This document shows, piece by piece, positions 50,901-59,007 of a stretch of DNA of 64,000 nucleotides. The stretch lies in assembly GCA_964507025.1 (NCBI GenBank), contig CAZDOK010000003.1, positions 124,001-188,000 of the forward strand. Direction: 5' to 3'. The position numbers and the translations under genes were made by a program. The DNA comes from Amarobacter sp964507025 (GTDB lineage: Bacteria; Chloroflexota; Dehalococcoidia; Tepidiformales; Tepidiformaceae). The first letter of the stretch is position 1, and the number at the start of each line of letters is the position of its first letter. Under the pieces are notes generated by a model. The model was not told the DNA's origin and did no database searches. It worked only from the letters and a program-made list of their open reading frames with translations.

Positions 50901-51078
50901 GGAAGCGCACGTTCACGAGCGGGGTTGTCGCGGCGAGCGAACGCCGCAGCCCGAGGCCCGCGTAGTTCGTGGGTACGATCACCGTCACCGGCGCGAGAGG
51001 GTCGCCCCGCTTCGCTGCCGCGATCGCCGCGGCAAGTGCCTCGCGTGCCGGGCGCCCATACCCCACCAGGTCAATCAT
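47902..51078 (-). CDS. addB: AddB-like nuclease subunit with Fe-S-type cysteines
   Basis: A 1058-residue partner of AddA. The N-terminal half is a degenerate helicase-like region (V-T-V-I-V-P-T-N-Y-A, no clear Walker A). The C-terminal half is a PD-(D/E)xK nuclease with E-C-P-F-R-Y-F-L, G-Y-I-D-R-V-D-R, V-T-D-Y-K-S-G and Q-L-P-V-Y-A-L-A-L. Four Cys (one in E-C-P-F, three in C-Q-Y-C-P-Y-D-R-V-C-P) are laid out as in AddB proteins that hold a 4Fe-4S cluster. Overlap with addA indicates one operon. Confidence 0.88.
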   Translation of the reverse strand: MIDLVGYGRPAREALAAAIAAAKRGDPLAPVTVIVPTNYAGLGLRRSLAATTPLVNVRFQVAGRAAELLGGATLSAAGRKPLVPWLRMEAIRAALRENAGIFAGVANHPATARQLGRTFDDLRDVTPATLERLAAMGPRAADVVRLFRRTGQLTAGYYDESDLLEAAAQAVRAGHPGAREAGALILYLPRRVSGSMASLLEAAAAGPGAAAIIGLTGDAQVDALARDSAGRLERLGPTRESEQASAPAADTVASLPDPEEEVRHAIRQAMALARAGTPLHRMAILYQQPAHYALLAHEVLTSAGVPHNGPPVRRLNRTLAGRTVLGAYQVAASGFRREVVMDWLTSAPIAVDDGATAPSHRWDEISRRAGVVKGADQWGTRLEAWAATMEARAAANPEAAEYNRGQAVHARELARFVAGLAQAIGPEQRATSDAHAGHAINLMELYLPLRAVERPGDEPAEAEAAAWEETRALLAAIVSMEDELPPPMRVPVSRREFANALEESLDVPAGRVGSLGDGIFVGPVSAAAEMEFEAIFVLGLVEGSASRGEDPIITEGERERSGGEVPSRRIGLVQERRAYVAALAGSGASTISSPRVDLRGQRPAIPGDWLLDSASRLNGSPMYATDLAKMVESRERPPWLQAVHSFESALEADGERASLQERDLGSLLCAREAPEQHFLAKQLDGLADGILARRSRARKRRFAGSGAVELDAWNGRVPPGLVAPAGSSSPVSPTALETFAECPFRYFLGHVLRVGEVERPEDTETISPGDAGNIMHAALQLFFEQTHPREDPVAPWTTRERALLLEIAEQQCTEAERRGITGKPLTWASERARILRDLECFLDADEAERLATGFLYERAEVAFGTTRDGSPSLPPVLYTLPDGTQVRFRGYIDRVDRGPGGALLVTDYKSGNSGKFTKAIDHPDALARLAGGRRLQLPVYALALEDEARGSPISARYWFVTEREGFREARLPLDADTREAFGGVVQVLADTMREGFFPAVPGEEDRNSYKHCQYCPYDRVCPPGQRLEIWKQFKGGPVVASFAGLSEGLLPGEEPADE

Positions 51079-51186
51079 CCGCCTTCACCATCCGTGCGGT
51101 AGCCGATCCTACGCCGCGTCAGCACGTACCGCCGCACCAGTTCACCCCATCGCCACGACAATTGGTGTCGACTTTGCGTGCGTGGC

Positions 51187-52191
51187 TTAGCCGGTGAGCA
51201 TTCGCATGGCGTATTCCATGTTCGATTGCATGGAGGGCTTGATGACCTCCCAGTGGGGGTCATCGCGCTTGCCACGGCGGTGCAGCATGAGGTTGAACCC
51301 GCTGATGATGGCGAACTTGTAGACCGCCAGCGCCTTGAACCAGCGGATGTCTCCGGGGTCGGCGCCGCAGGCCTCGCGGTACCAGCCCTCCAGTTCGTCA
51401 CCGTGGGGCATGCGGCTGGCGGTCTGCTGGTGCGCCCACGCGGAGGGATCGCTAAAGACGCAGATCCAGCCCACGTCATTCAGCACGGGCCCAATCCCGC
51501 AGAGCTCCCAGTCGATGACCGCTGAGAGCTTGCCCGCCGGAGAATAGAGGAGGTTGGTCCACTGGAAGTCGCCGTGATAGATGGCGATACGTGACTCGTG
51601 GGGGATCTTCTCGAGAAGAAGCTCCTTTACGCGGGGCTGCAACGCGAGCAGCTCCGGTTCGGCCGCCCGCTCGTAGAACCGGTCCCAGCGGGTCACGTCG
51701 AACTCGTAACCCCAGTAGTCTCCGAGGTACGGCGCCTTCGCCGGGTCGACCCGGTGGATGCCCGCGAGGGCGACCATCGCCTGGCGAGCCATGTCGCGAA
51801 GCTGTCCCTCGGTGAAGCGCAGCGGGTACTCGTCCTTCAGCGTGTCGCCTTCCAGACGGGGCTGCACGAAGTAGGGGCACCCGAACCACTGTTCATCCGT
51901 GCCAGACCAGAGGATCGGTGCGTGCGGGACGTCCGTGTCCTTGAGCGCCTTGATCGCGGCGACCTGCCGCATCAGGTCGGCAGTGCCTTCGTACTTGACG
52001 CCCGGCGGGGGCAGGCGCAGGAAGTAGCTCGTCCGCAGCCCGCCAGAGATGGTCTCGAAGAAGTACGAGAATCCGGCGTGCCCCGGCCCCTTCTCGACGG
52101 AGGCGACCGACGCGCCCGGGTCATCGAGATGTGCGCGCATGAATGGCGTGAGCCGTTCCCGGAGTTCATCCAAGTCCATCGTCGCCCCCAT
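51187..52191 (-). CDS. APH-family kinase, LvaA/ACAD11-kinase-like
   Basis: A 334-residue aminoglycoside phosphotransferase-fold kinase. Catalytic H-G-D-F-Q-W-T-N-L and the metal-binding I-D-W-E are clear. It lies 17 bp after an acyl-CoA dehydrogenase gene on the same strand. Kinase and dehydrogenase together resemble bacterial LvaA/LvaC and the fused mammalian ACAD10/11, where a 4-hydroxyacyl-CoA is phosphorylated and then dephosphorylated by the dehydrogenase partner. That role is inferred from the gene pair. An ATG at 52179 is an alternative start, with GGGGG just before it. Confidence 0.85.
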   Translation of the reverse strand: MGATMDLDELRERLTPFMRAHLDDPGASVASVEKGPGHAGFSYFFETISGGLRTSYFLRLPPPGVKYEGTADLMRQVAAIKALKDTDVPHAPILWSGTDEQWFGCPYFVQPRLEGDTLKDEYPLRFTEGQLRDMARQAMVALAGIHRVDPAKAPYLGDYWGYEFDVTRWDRFYERAAEPELLALQPRVKELLLEKIPHESRIAIYHGDFQWTNLLYSPAGKLSAVIDWELCGIGPVLNDVGWICVFSDPSAWAHQQTASRMPHGDELEGWYREACGADPGDIRWFKALAVYKFAIISGFNLMLHRRGKRDDPHWEVIKPSMQSNMEYAMRMLTG

Positions 52192-52208
52192 TTGTTGCCG
52201 ATAGCAGG

Positions 52209-53450
52209 TTACTGGACCCCGAAGTCCCAGCCGTTGCCGGCCTTGAAACTCTGGAGGATGCGCCGCGAGACTACCATCCGGTGGGTCTCATCGGGACCGT
52301 CGTAGATGCGGGCGGCACGAGCATTTCGATACATCGACTCGAGCGGGGTATCGCCCGAGACGCCCCGGGCGCCGTGGACCTGGATCGCCCGGTCGATCAC
52401 GTCATGGAGGATCCTTGCGCCGAAGAACTTGATGGCGGAGATCTCGACGCGTGCCTCGTCGCCCTGGTCGATCTTCTTGGCCGCGCTCAGCGTGAGCGCG
52501 CGCGAGGCCTGGATCTCGACGTACGAATCGGCGATCCAGTTCTGGATCGTCTGCTTTTCGGAGAGGGTCGAGCCGAAGACCTCACGCTGGAGCGAGTACT
52601 CGCACATCATCTCGAACGCGCGTTGCATCTGCCCGAGCCAGCGCATGCAGTGGTGGATGCGCCCGGGCCCGAGCCGCTTCTGTGCGATGCGGAAGCCGCC
52701 GCCCGCCTCGCCGAGGGTGTTGGTGATCGGCACCCGCACGTCGTTGTAGCGGATCTCGGCGTGGGAGCCGTCGGTTTCGCCCATCACGGGAACGGGGCGG
52801 ATGAGCTCGAACCCGGGCGTGTCGCACGGCACCACGATCTGGGTCATGCGGCGATGGGGGGGCTGGTCGAGCTCGCTCGCGCACATCACGATGGCGAAGG
52901 TCGCGCCTTCGCCCTGGCTGGTGAACCACTTGTGCCCGTTGATCACCCACTCGTCGCCATCGCGCCGGGCAACCGTCTGGAGGTTGGTGGGGTCGGCGCC
53001 GGAGACCTCGGGCTCGGTCATCGAGTAGCAGGAGTAGATGTCGCCGTTCACGAGCGGCTTCATGTACTTCTCCTGGAGCTCTTTCGTCCCGAATTGCCAG
53101 AGGATCTCGGCGTTGCCCGAATCGGGCGCCTGCGAGCCAAAGGCCATGGGTGCGAAGGGGCTGCGGCCGAGGATTTCGTTCATGTAGACATACGGCATGA
53201 AGCCGATGCCCATGCCTCCCGCCTCGGAGGGGAGGTGTGGAGCCCACATACCCATCGCCTTCGTTTTCGCCTGGAGCTCTTTCATCCTGCCCATGCCCTC
53301 GGGGCTACGGCGCGGATGGTGTTCGTGGAAGAACGGCTCGTTTGGGTAGACGTGTTCCGCCATGAAGGCCTTCACCTTCTCGCGGAGCTCCTGGATCTCT
53401 TCCTCCGTCAGCTTGCGGTCGCTGGCGTGCGCGTGGCTGGGGGTGGTCAT
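52209..53450 (-). CDS. Acyl-CoA dehydrogenase, LvaC/ACAD11-like
   Basis: A 413-residue flavoprotein of the acyl-CoA dehydrogenase family: S-M-T-E-P-E-V-S-G-A-D in the FAD region, I-N-G-H-K-W-F-T-S, and Q-V-H-G-A-R-G-V-S-G-D-T-P-L near the C-terminus. The usual catalytic region reads I-Y-D-G-P-D-E-x-H-R, the signature seen in ACAD10/11-type enzymes. GAGGACA lies upstream of the ATG. The gene order dehydrogenase-kinase supports a shared 4-hydroxy acid pathway (inference). It differs clearly from the two DszC-like paralogues in this window. Confidence 0.92.
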   Translation of the reverse strand: MTTPSHAHASDRKLTEEEIQELREKVKAFMAEHVYPNEPFFHEHHPRRSPEGMGRMKELQAKTKAMGMWAPHLPSEAGGMGIGFMPYVYMNEILGRSPFAPMAFGSQAPDSGNAEILWQFGTKELQEKYMKPLVNGDIYSCYSMTEPEVSGADPTNLQTVARRDGDEWVINGHKWFTSQGEGATFAIVMCASELDQPPHRRMTQIVVPCDTPGFELIRPVPVMGETDGSHAEIRYNDVRVPITNTLGEAGGGFRIAQKRLGPGRIHHCMRWLGQMQRAFEMMCEYSLQREVFGSTLSEKQTIQNWIADSYVEIQASRALTLSAAKKIDQGDEARVEISAIKFFGARILHDVIDRAIQVHGARGVSGDTPLESMYRNARAARIYDGPDETHRMVVSRRILQSFKAGNGWDFGVQ

Positions 53451-53529
53451 GGGTGTCCTCGTTACGGATTTCGGCGCAGGTCACTCTACCCGCCGGAGGA
53501 CGGCGCTGCCACCGCCGGAGAGGCCCCGG

Positions 53530-54426
53530 TTATTCCGGCTCGACCTCTTCGCCGGGGGCGTGGAAGTGGTGGGCGTGGTGGTGGCCGTGGCGGCGTTGCA
53601 GATAGCCGCTGAGCATCCCGTGGGTGGGCGCGAACACCACGGCGAGCAGGAACACCGCGGTGGCCGTGAGCACGATTGTCGCGCCGGCGGCGGTCCCGGC
53701 GTGGTACGAGATGTAGAGTCCCGTCACGCCGCTCGCGGCGGCGATGAACACGCTCGCAGCCATCATCCGGCCGAGACGGTCGGTGAGCAGCCGCGCGGTT
53801 GCTGGCGGTGTCACGATCAGCGCCAGGATGAGAATGTTCCCAACCGTCTGGAGGCTCACGACGATGGTGGCCGAGACAAGCAGGAGCAGGAGCACATCGA
53901 GCGCGAAGACGGGGTAGCCTGCCGCCCGCGCCATGGTCGGGTCGAACGCGAGGAGGGTGAACTCCTTGAGCAGCGCGAGCACGACCCCCGCCACCACGAT
54001 TGCGATGACGGCCGTCACGCGGACGTCGTCCATCGAGACGCCGAGGATGTTGCCGAAGAGCAGCGAGCCGAGGTCGCGGTTGAACCCGCCCTGGCGGCTG
54101 AGGATGACCACGCCAAGCGCGAAGAATGCGGCGAACACCACGCCGATGGCGGAGTCTTCGCTCACCCTGCGGCTGCGCGCCAGGATCCCGATCCCCAGGG
54201 CCGTCATCCCCCCAAAGACGAAGGCGCCGATCATGATGCTCTGGCCGGCAATGTACGAGAGCACCACGCCGGGGAAGACCGCGTGCGCCAGCGCATCGCC
54301 GATGAACGCCAGCCCGCGGAGCACGACGAAGCAGCCCACAAGCCCGCAGAGTGCGCCGATGATGACGACTTCCAGCATCGCCCGCTGCATGAAGCCGTAC
54401 TGAAGTGGGTCGGTCAGCCAGCTCAT
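53530..54426 (-). CDS. znuB: Metal ABC transporter permease (ZnuB/MntB type)
   Basis: A 298-residue membrane protein with about eight or nine hydrophobic segments and the family signature G-D-A-L-A-H-A-V-F-P-G. It is the channel for the Zn2+/Mn2+ importer encoded with it. The C-terminal tail is His-rich (R-R-H-G-H-H-H-A-H-H-F-H), which may bind metal on the cytoplasmic side. The start overlaps the stop of the ATPase gene by 4 bp (ATGA). The metal (Zn, Mn or Fe) cannot be told from sequence alone. Confidence 0.9.
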   Translation of the reverse strand: MSWLTDPLQYGFMQRAMLEVVIIGALCGLVGCFVVLRGLAFIGDALAHAVFPGVVLSYIAGQSIMIGAFVFGGMTALGIGILARSRRVSEDSAIGVVFAAFFALGVVILSRQGGFNRDLGSLLFGNILGVSMDDVRVTAVIAIVVAGVVLALLKEFTLLAFDPTMARAAGYPVFALDVLLLLLVSATIVVSLQTVGNILILALIVTPPATARLLTDRLGRMMAASVFIAAASGVTGLYISYHAGTAAGATIVLTATAVFLLAVVFAPTHGMLSGYLQRRHGHHHAHHFHAPGEEVEPE

Positions 54427-55163
54427 GGCGGGCGCTCGAAGACCGGCACCTGTTCGAACACCGCGACCTGGCCGCCGAAGGTCGCGCGCAGGGTCGCCGG
54501 CGTGAACGTCGTGGGGGTTGGGCCGAATGCGATCATGTCGCGGTTCAGGCAGATGACGTGTGTCGTGGTTTCGCGCACCTCGTCGAGGTCGTGGGTGGCC
54601 AGCAGCACGGTGACCCCGGCGCGGGCGAAGTCGCGGATGAGCTCGTGGAGGATGGACCGGTTGTGCACGTCGATGCCGGTGAATGGCTCATCGAGGAGGA
54701 CGAGGCGCGGCTCCTGGATGAGCGCCCGGGCGAGGAAGATGCGCTGTTGCTGGCCGCCGGAGAACTGGCTGATGTGGCGATGGCCCATGCCGCCGAGCCC
54801 CAGCCGCTCGAGTGCGGCGTCGGCCTGCTGACGTTCATCCCGCCCGGGCCACCGCAGCCACCCGAGCGGCCGGTAGCGGCCCATCATCACCACATCGCGG
54901 GCGGTGACGGGGAAGTCCCAGTTCACCTCTTCGCGTTGAGGGACGAAGGCGATGGAGGCAGCGCTTTCGCGGATCGGGCCACCGCCGAACCGGATTTCGC
55001 CGCTCAGCGGCCGGACCACGCCGGCTACCGCCTTCAGCAGGGTGGACTTCCCGCTCCCGTTCGGCCCGATGACGCCGACAACCGCTCCGGGCCCCACAGT
55101 GGCGGTTACCCGGGCGACGGCGAGGTTGGCGCCATAGGCAACGTTGAGCTCCCGGATCTCCAG
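54423..55163 (-). CDS. znuC: Metal ABC transporter ATPase (start uncertain)
   Basis: The ATPase subunit has Walker A G-P-N-G-S-G-K-S-T, Q-loop P-Q-R-E, signature F-S-G-G-Q-Q-Q-R and Walker B V-L-L-D-E-P. A GTG at 55097 is the first standard start in frame, but it would remove the first strand, L-E-I-R-E-L-N-V-A-Y-G, which is encoded in frame upstream. Between that region and the znuA stop there is no ATG, GTG or TTG in frame. The start is placed here at CTG 55163 as a working choice; a TTG at about 55195 in the neighbouring frame could start the protein if one base is missing or shifted. Operon with znuA and znuB. Confidence 0.85.
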   Translation of the reverse strand: MEIRELNVAYGANLAVARVTATVGPGAVVGVIGPNGSGKSTLLKAVAGVVRPLSGEIRFGGGPIRESAASIAFVPQREEVNWDFPVTARDVVMMGRYRPLGWLRWPGRDERQQADAALERLGLGGMGHRHISQFSGGQQQRIFLARALIQEPRLVLLDEPFTGIDVHNRSILHELIRDFARAGVTVLLATHDLDEVRETTTHVICLNRDMIAFGPTPTTFTPATLRATFGGQVAVFEQVPVFERPP

Positions 55164-55219
55164 GACGGGGCCGGTTCCGGCGTCCGCCGGCCGGGGTAGT
55201 TCAACGCCGGGAGTCGTAC

Positions 55220-56152
55220 CTATCGCAGGGCCTCCGCGATCTTCGTAGCGTTCGAGAGCAGCATGCCGTCGACCGTGTCGGCCCCGCTCCCGGGCGCTCC
55301 CAGCGAGTCAGCATACAGTCCCGTGACGATCTTCACCCCGGTATCGGCGGCGAGCTGTCGGGCGACCTTGGGGTCGATCTCCTCCTCGGCGAGAATGGCC
55401 TTGACGCCCTCGCGTTTGATGAGCTCGGTCAGGTCGGCAAGGTCTTTCGCCGAGGGCTGGGTGTCCTTCGATGTGCCGGGGATGATCGCGCCGGCGAACT
55501 CCAGGCCGTACCGATCGAAGAAGTAGCCGAAGGAGTCGTGGTTGCTCACGACTTTGCGGTTGGCTTCGGGGATCGCGTCGATCATCGTTTTGATCTGGGC
55601 GTCCGCGTCGGCCAGCTTCGCGATGTACGCGTCGCTATTCGAGTTGAACGCATCCGCCTGGGCCGGATCGGCTTCCGAGAGTGCCGCCACGATGTTGCGG
55701 ACCATGACCTTGACGTTCGCCGGGTCGTGCCAGACGTGGGGGTCGCCCTCGCCGTGGTCGTGGCTTTCGCCATCCTCTTCGCCCGCGTGGTCGCCGTCGC
55801 GGACTTCGATGCCCTCAGTGACGACGACCACCCGTTCCGCCTCGGCCCCGGAGACGATGTCTTCGAGCCACTCATCGAGGCCGATGCCGTTCATCAGCAC
55901 CAGCTTCGCGTCCTTGATCTGCGCGACCGCCTTCGGGCTCGGCTCATAGTCGTGGGCGTCGGCGCCGGCCGCCAGGAGCACGGTGAGTTCGACGCGGTCG
56001 CCGGCAACCTCGCGCACGAGCGCGCCGATCTGGGTGGTTGTGGCAACCACGCTGACGCGGCTGTCATCGTCGTCACCGCCACCACACGCACCGAGGAGAG
56101 GAACAGCGAGGGATGCGAGGGCCACGAAAGCCAACATGCCAGCGAGTCGCAT
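55220..56152 (-). CDS. znuA: Metal-binding lipoprotein of the ZnuA/TroA family
   Basis: A 310-residue solute-binding protein. The signal peptide ends at G-A-C (lipobox L-L-G-A-C), so Cys23 should be lipidated. Metal ligands are suggested by D-A-H-D-Y-E-P-S, H-V-W-H-D-P and S-N-H-D-S-F-G-Y-F. A His/Asp/Glu-rich loop (about residues 118-140) lies before the H-V-W-H-D-P block, a feature common in zinc-binding members. It captures Zn2+ (or Mn2+) for the importer. GGAAGG lies upstream of the ATG, and a strong promoter/operator region precedes it. Confidence 0.92.
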   Translation of the reverse strand: MRLAGMLAFVALASLAVPLLGACGGGDDDDSRVSVVATTTQIGALVREVAGDRVELTVLLAAGADAHDYEPSPKAVAQIKDAKLVLMNGIGLDEWLEDIVSGAEAERVVVVTEGIEVRDGDHAGEEDGESHDHGEGDPHVWHDPANVKVMVRNIVAALSEADPAQADAFNSNSDAYIAKLADADAQIKTMIDAIPEANRKVVSNHDSFGYFFDRYGLEFAGAIIPGTSKDTQPSAKDLADLTELIKREGVKAILAEEEIDPKVARQLAADTGVKIVTGLYADSLGAPGSGADTVDGMLLSNATKIAEALR

Positions 56153-56164
56153 GGGCGTACCTTC

Positions 56165-56219
56165 CTGAGAGCAAGTATCAGTTGGGCTATATGATACGAA
56201 GTCTCAGAAATTGAGGCAA
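56165..56219 (-). promoter_or_regulatory. Promoter and symmetric inverted repeat before the metal importer
   Basis: On the minus strand, TTGCCT (56214-56219) and TATCAT (56191-56196) are spaced by 17 nt, a good sigma70-type promoter. Over it lies a 43-bp repeat (56165-56207): CTGAGA and GTATCA are mirrored by TGATAC and TCTCAG, with equal 4-nt spacers and an 11-nt centre. The outer arm lies in the promoter spacer and the inner arm overlaps the -10. This is where a metal-dependent repressor (Zur, MntR or DtxR type) would bind; no regulator gene is in the window. Confidence 0.65.
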
Positions 56220-56226
56220 TCCCGCG

Positions 56227-59007
56227 TTAGCGCCGCGAGGGCGACACGGGCTCACCGAAGAGGTCGAACGCGGCCTGCCCGGGGGCAGTGCGGGCGGGTG
56301 GCGTCCGGCGGGCCGGGGCGCCGGACGCCTGCGGCGATGGCTCCGGTGTGTGCGCGGCCTCCTGGCTGCGCACCGCGCCCGATGGCAGCGAAATTACCGT
56401 GGCCGGTGCCACGCTGGCGAACCGTTCGGGGGTGCAGGTCAGTACGAGCACCTGCGTTTCGCGCGCTGCCAGCGCAAGGACCTCGCCGAGTCGGCGGAGC
56501 CGTCGCGGGTCGGACCAGCCCAGCACGTCATCGAGCACCAGCGGGACGCCCCCGGACTTGCTGACCAGCGATGCGCAAGCCAGGCGCAGCAGAATGCCGA
56601 GCTGCTCACGAGCGCCCACGGAGAGCCGGTTGAAATCGAGCGTCACGCCGTTCAACGTGCGGCGCGCCATGCGCAGCTCCGTGTCGAGCTCGACCGCGAA
56701 GGTGGGACCGAAGACGGCTCTGCCGAACTCCTGCACCCGGTCCTGCAGCGGGGCCGCATAGGCTCGGCGGGCCGCATCGCGATGGCGCCTGAGCGTGTCG
56801 TGCAGCAGGCGCGCCGCGGTCGCGCGGGCCTCGTACGAGGCAAGGTCCGAGGCGGCGGCATCCAGGGCGGAGCGGGCGTCCTGGAGCTGCTGATGGAGGC
56901 CACTCTCGCCCGCATGTTGCAGGGCCCCCCGGGCTTCCGAGCGTTCGCGCTCGACTTCCTGGAGCGCCTGTTCGGCCTTGCGCTGGGCTGCCTCGGCGGC
57001 TGCCAGCCGGGCAGCGGCGTCTCCCAGCTTGTCGAGCGAGCGGCGGGCGCTCTCGAGTTCGCGGTCGACGGATGCGAGCGTCTCGGCGGCCCGCGCTGCC
57101 CGGGCGCTGAGCTCCTCGCCCGGCTCGCGGTCGGCGGCTTCGTCCAGCGCCCTGGCAAGGCCAGCCACTTCCCGGGCGGCGGCCTCGGCCTGGTGCTCGA
57201 GCCGGTCCATGCCCGTCTTGAGTTCGGTATGCCGTTCCGCCGCAAGGCGCAGGGCGTCGCGTGCGGCGTCGTTCGTTCTGCTGGCGAGCGCTTCGGCGGC
57301 CGCCGCTGCATCGCGCGCCTCGCGCGCTTCCTGGAGCGTGGCAGGCAAGGGGACGCCATTGCGGCGCGAAGCCTCGTAGTCCCGCACCCAGGCGCGCGAC
57401 CGGTCGAGCTTGGCGGCCAGGCTCTCCGCCGTCTGGTCGCGGAGGTCGGCTTCGACCTGGCTTTCGAGGCCCCTGCGCCGCTCAATGAGCGCCCGGCGCT
57501 CGGACCCCAGCTCGCGGGCTTCGATGACGGAGCTTACCCCGGCCGCGGCCAGCCCGGCATCGAGCCGCGCGCGCGCTTCGGTGGCGGCTGCTGCGGCCTG
57601 TGCAGCCTGAGGGCCCGCGCGAACGCGCATTTCGATGCCGCCGGGAAGTGCGAACACCGCCTCACCCGTCACCTGCGTTTCGAGCGGCGTGCCGGGTTCG
57701 ATGTGGGCTGACTCGCCGTCTATCGAAATCGTCGCGGGCGATTGGACGACGACCTCGACCGCCGCGCCTTCGGCGCCGGCGCGCGAGGCAGCCTGCTGGT
57801 AGTCGCGCTCGAGGGCATCGAGCCCCTCGACGACGCGGCCGTTAACGGGGATGGCGTTCAGCCGCCCTGCGAGCTCTCGCAGCTCCGCCTGGTTGCGCTG
57901 CACACGCTCGACGCGCTCGGCCATCTGCTCGACCTGCAGCCGCTCGTGGTGGTAGGCGTAGTCGTCGCCCGCGACCCGGGCATTGGCGGTCTGCTGGCGG
58001 TGGGATTCCTCGGCTGCGTCGGCCTGGCACCTCACGCGCTCGAGTTCGTGCATTGCGCGGGCCAGTTCCTGGGCCGTGCTCGTCCGCTGCGGTTCGAGGA
58101 GTGCGAGACGATCACGGGCGGCGGCGAGGGATTGCTCCGCCTGCTCGCGGCGCTCCAGCTCCGCCAGAGACGTGTCGCGTTCGGAGCGCGCAAGCCGCGT
58201 GCGCGTTTCGAGGTTCGCCACGGTGGCTGCCAGCCGCTCGCGCTCGGCAACGGCCGCGCGCGCCTCGCTGGTGGCGCCGGCCGCGGCGGCGACCGCGGCG
58301 GAGAGCCGGGCGCTTTCGCCCTCGAGCTCGGCGTACTGTTCGGCGAGCCCATCGAGCTGCTCGATGCGCGCTTCGAGGTCGCGCACGGCCCCTTCGGCCC
58401 CGGCCGTGGCCGTGCGGAGTGCCGAGAAATCGCGGTTTTCGCGGCCGGTTTCGGTGAAGTACAGGCGATACTCTCCGTGGACACGCTCCATGAGCGTTTC
58501 CTCGCGGTCGCCGCCAAGGTCGGCTGCGGCAGCCTCATCAAGCGCCGCCGCGAGGGAGGTGTGCCCGGCGAGCGTCATGTCGTTCAACGCTTCGCCCTGG
58601 AGCAGCCGCAGGGCTGACCAGAGCGTGGTGTCCATCGTCTGTTTCAGGATGGCCGAGGTACGGTCGTGCGCCTCGCGGCCCGTGAGGTGCTCGGGCCTGG
58701 GAGCCTGGATGCGAAGCTCGGTCCGGGGGGAGCGGTGGTAGCGCTTCACGTAGGTGAAGCGGTACTCGCCGGTACTCACCTCGACTTCGATCTCCGTCGC
58801 GGCGTCGCGATCGACCGGCTTGATGGCCCGGATTCGTTCGCTGTCGGACGAATCCGGGACTTCGAACACGACCCACAGGGCCTCGGCGATGCTTGACTTG
58901 CCGACCTCGTTTTCGCCCTCGATAAGGACGACCCCGCGTTCCGGCAGGTCGAGCCGGTATTCGTTAATGGCGCGGAAGTTCCGCAGGACGAGCCGGTGGA
59001 TCCTCAT
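56227..59007 (-). CDS. SMC-like AAA ATPase, SbcC/YhaN type
   Basis: A 926-residue protein with an ABC-ATPase head split by long coiled coils. Walker A is G-E-N-E-V-G-K-S-S (residues 31-39), and the signature L-S-V-G-A-R-E-Q-L and Walker B V-L-D-D-V-L lie in the last 150 residues. Coiled coil runs about 200-410 and 465-760. A central CxxC zinc hook of classical SbcC is absent; a beta-rich insert (about residues 415-465) stands in its place. With the metallophosphatase gene it forms a nuclease complex for DNA end processing. ATG 59007 overlaps that gene's stop by 4 bp. Confidence 0.85.
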   Translation of the reverse strand: MRIHRLVLRNFRAINEYRLDLPERGVVLIEGENEVGKSSIAEALWVVFEVPDSSDSERIRAIKPVDRDAATEIEVEVSTGEYRFTYVKRYHRSPRTELRIQAPRPEHLTGREAHDRTSAILKQTMDTTLWSALRLLQGEALNDMTLAGHTSLAAALDEAAAADLGGDREETLMERVHGEYRLYFTETGRENRDFSALRTATAGAEGAVRDLEARIEQLDGLAEQYAELEGESARLSAAVAAAAGATSEARAAVAERERLAATVANLETRTRLARSERDTSLAELERREQAEQSLAAARDRLALLEPQRTSTAQELARAMHELERVRCQADAAEESHRQQTANARVAGDDYAYHHERLQVEQMAERVERVQRNQAELRELAGRLNAIPVNGRVVEGLDALERDYQQAASRAGAEGAAVEVVVQSPATISIDGESAHIEPGTPLETQVTGEAVFALPGGIEMRVRAGPQAAQAAAAATEARARLDAGLAAAGVSSVIEARELGSERRALIERRRGLESQVEADLRDQTAESLAAKLDRSRAWVRDYEASRRNGVPLPATLQEAREARDAAAAAEALASRTNDAARDALRLAAERHTELKTGMDRLEHQAEAAAREVAGLARALDEAADREPGEELSARAARAAETLASVDRELESARRSLDKLGDAAARLAAAEAAQRKAEQALQEVERERSEARGALQHAGESGLHQQLQDARSALDAAASDLASYEARATAARLLHDTLRRHRDAARRAYAAPLQDRVQEFGRAVFGPTFAVELDTELRMARRTLNGVTLDFNRLSVGAREQLGILLRLACASLVSKSGGVPLVLDDVLGWSDPRRLRRLGEVLALAARETQVLVLTCTPERFASVAPATVISLPSGAVRSQEAAHTPEPSPQASGAPARRTPPARTAPGQAAFDLFGEPVSPSRR

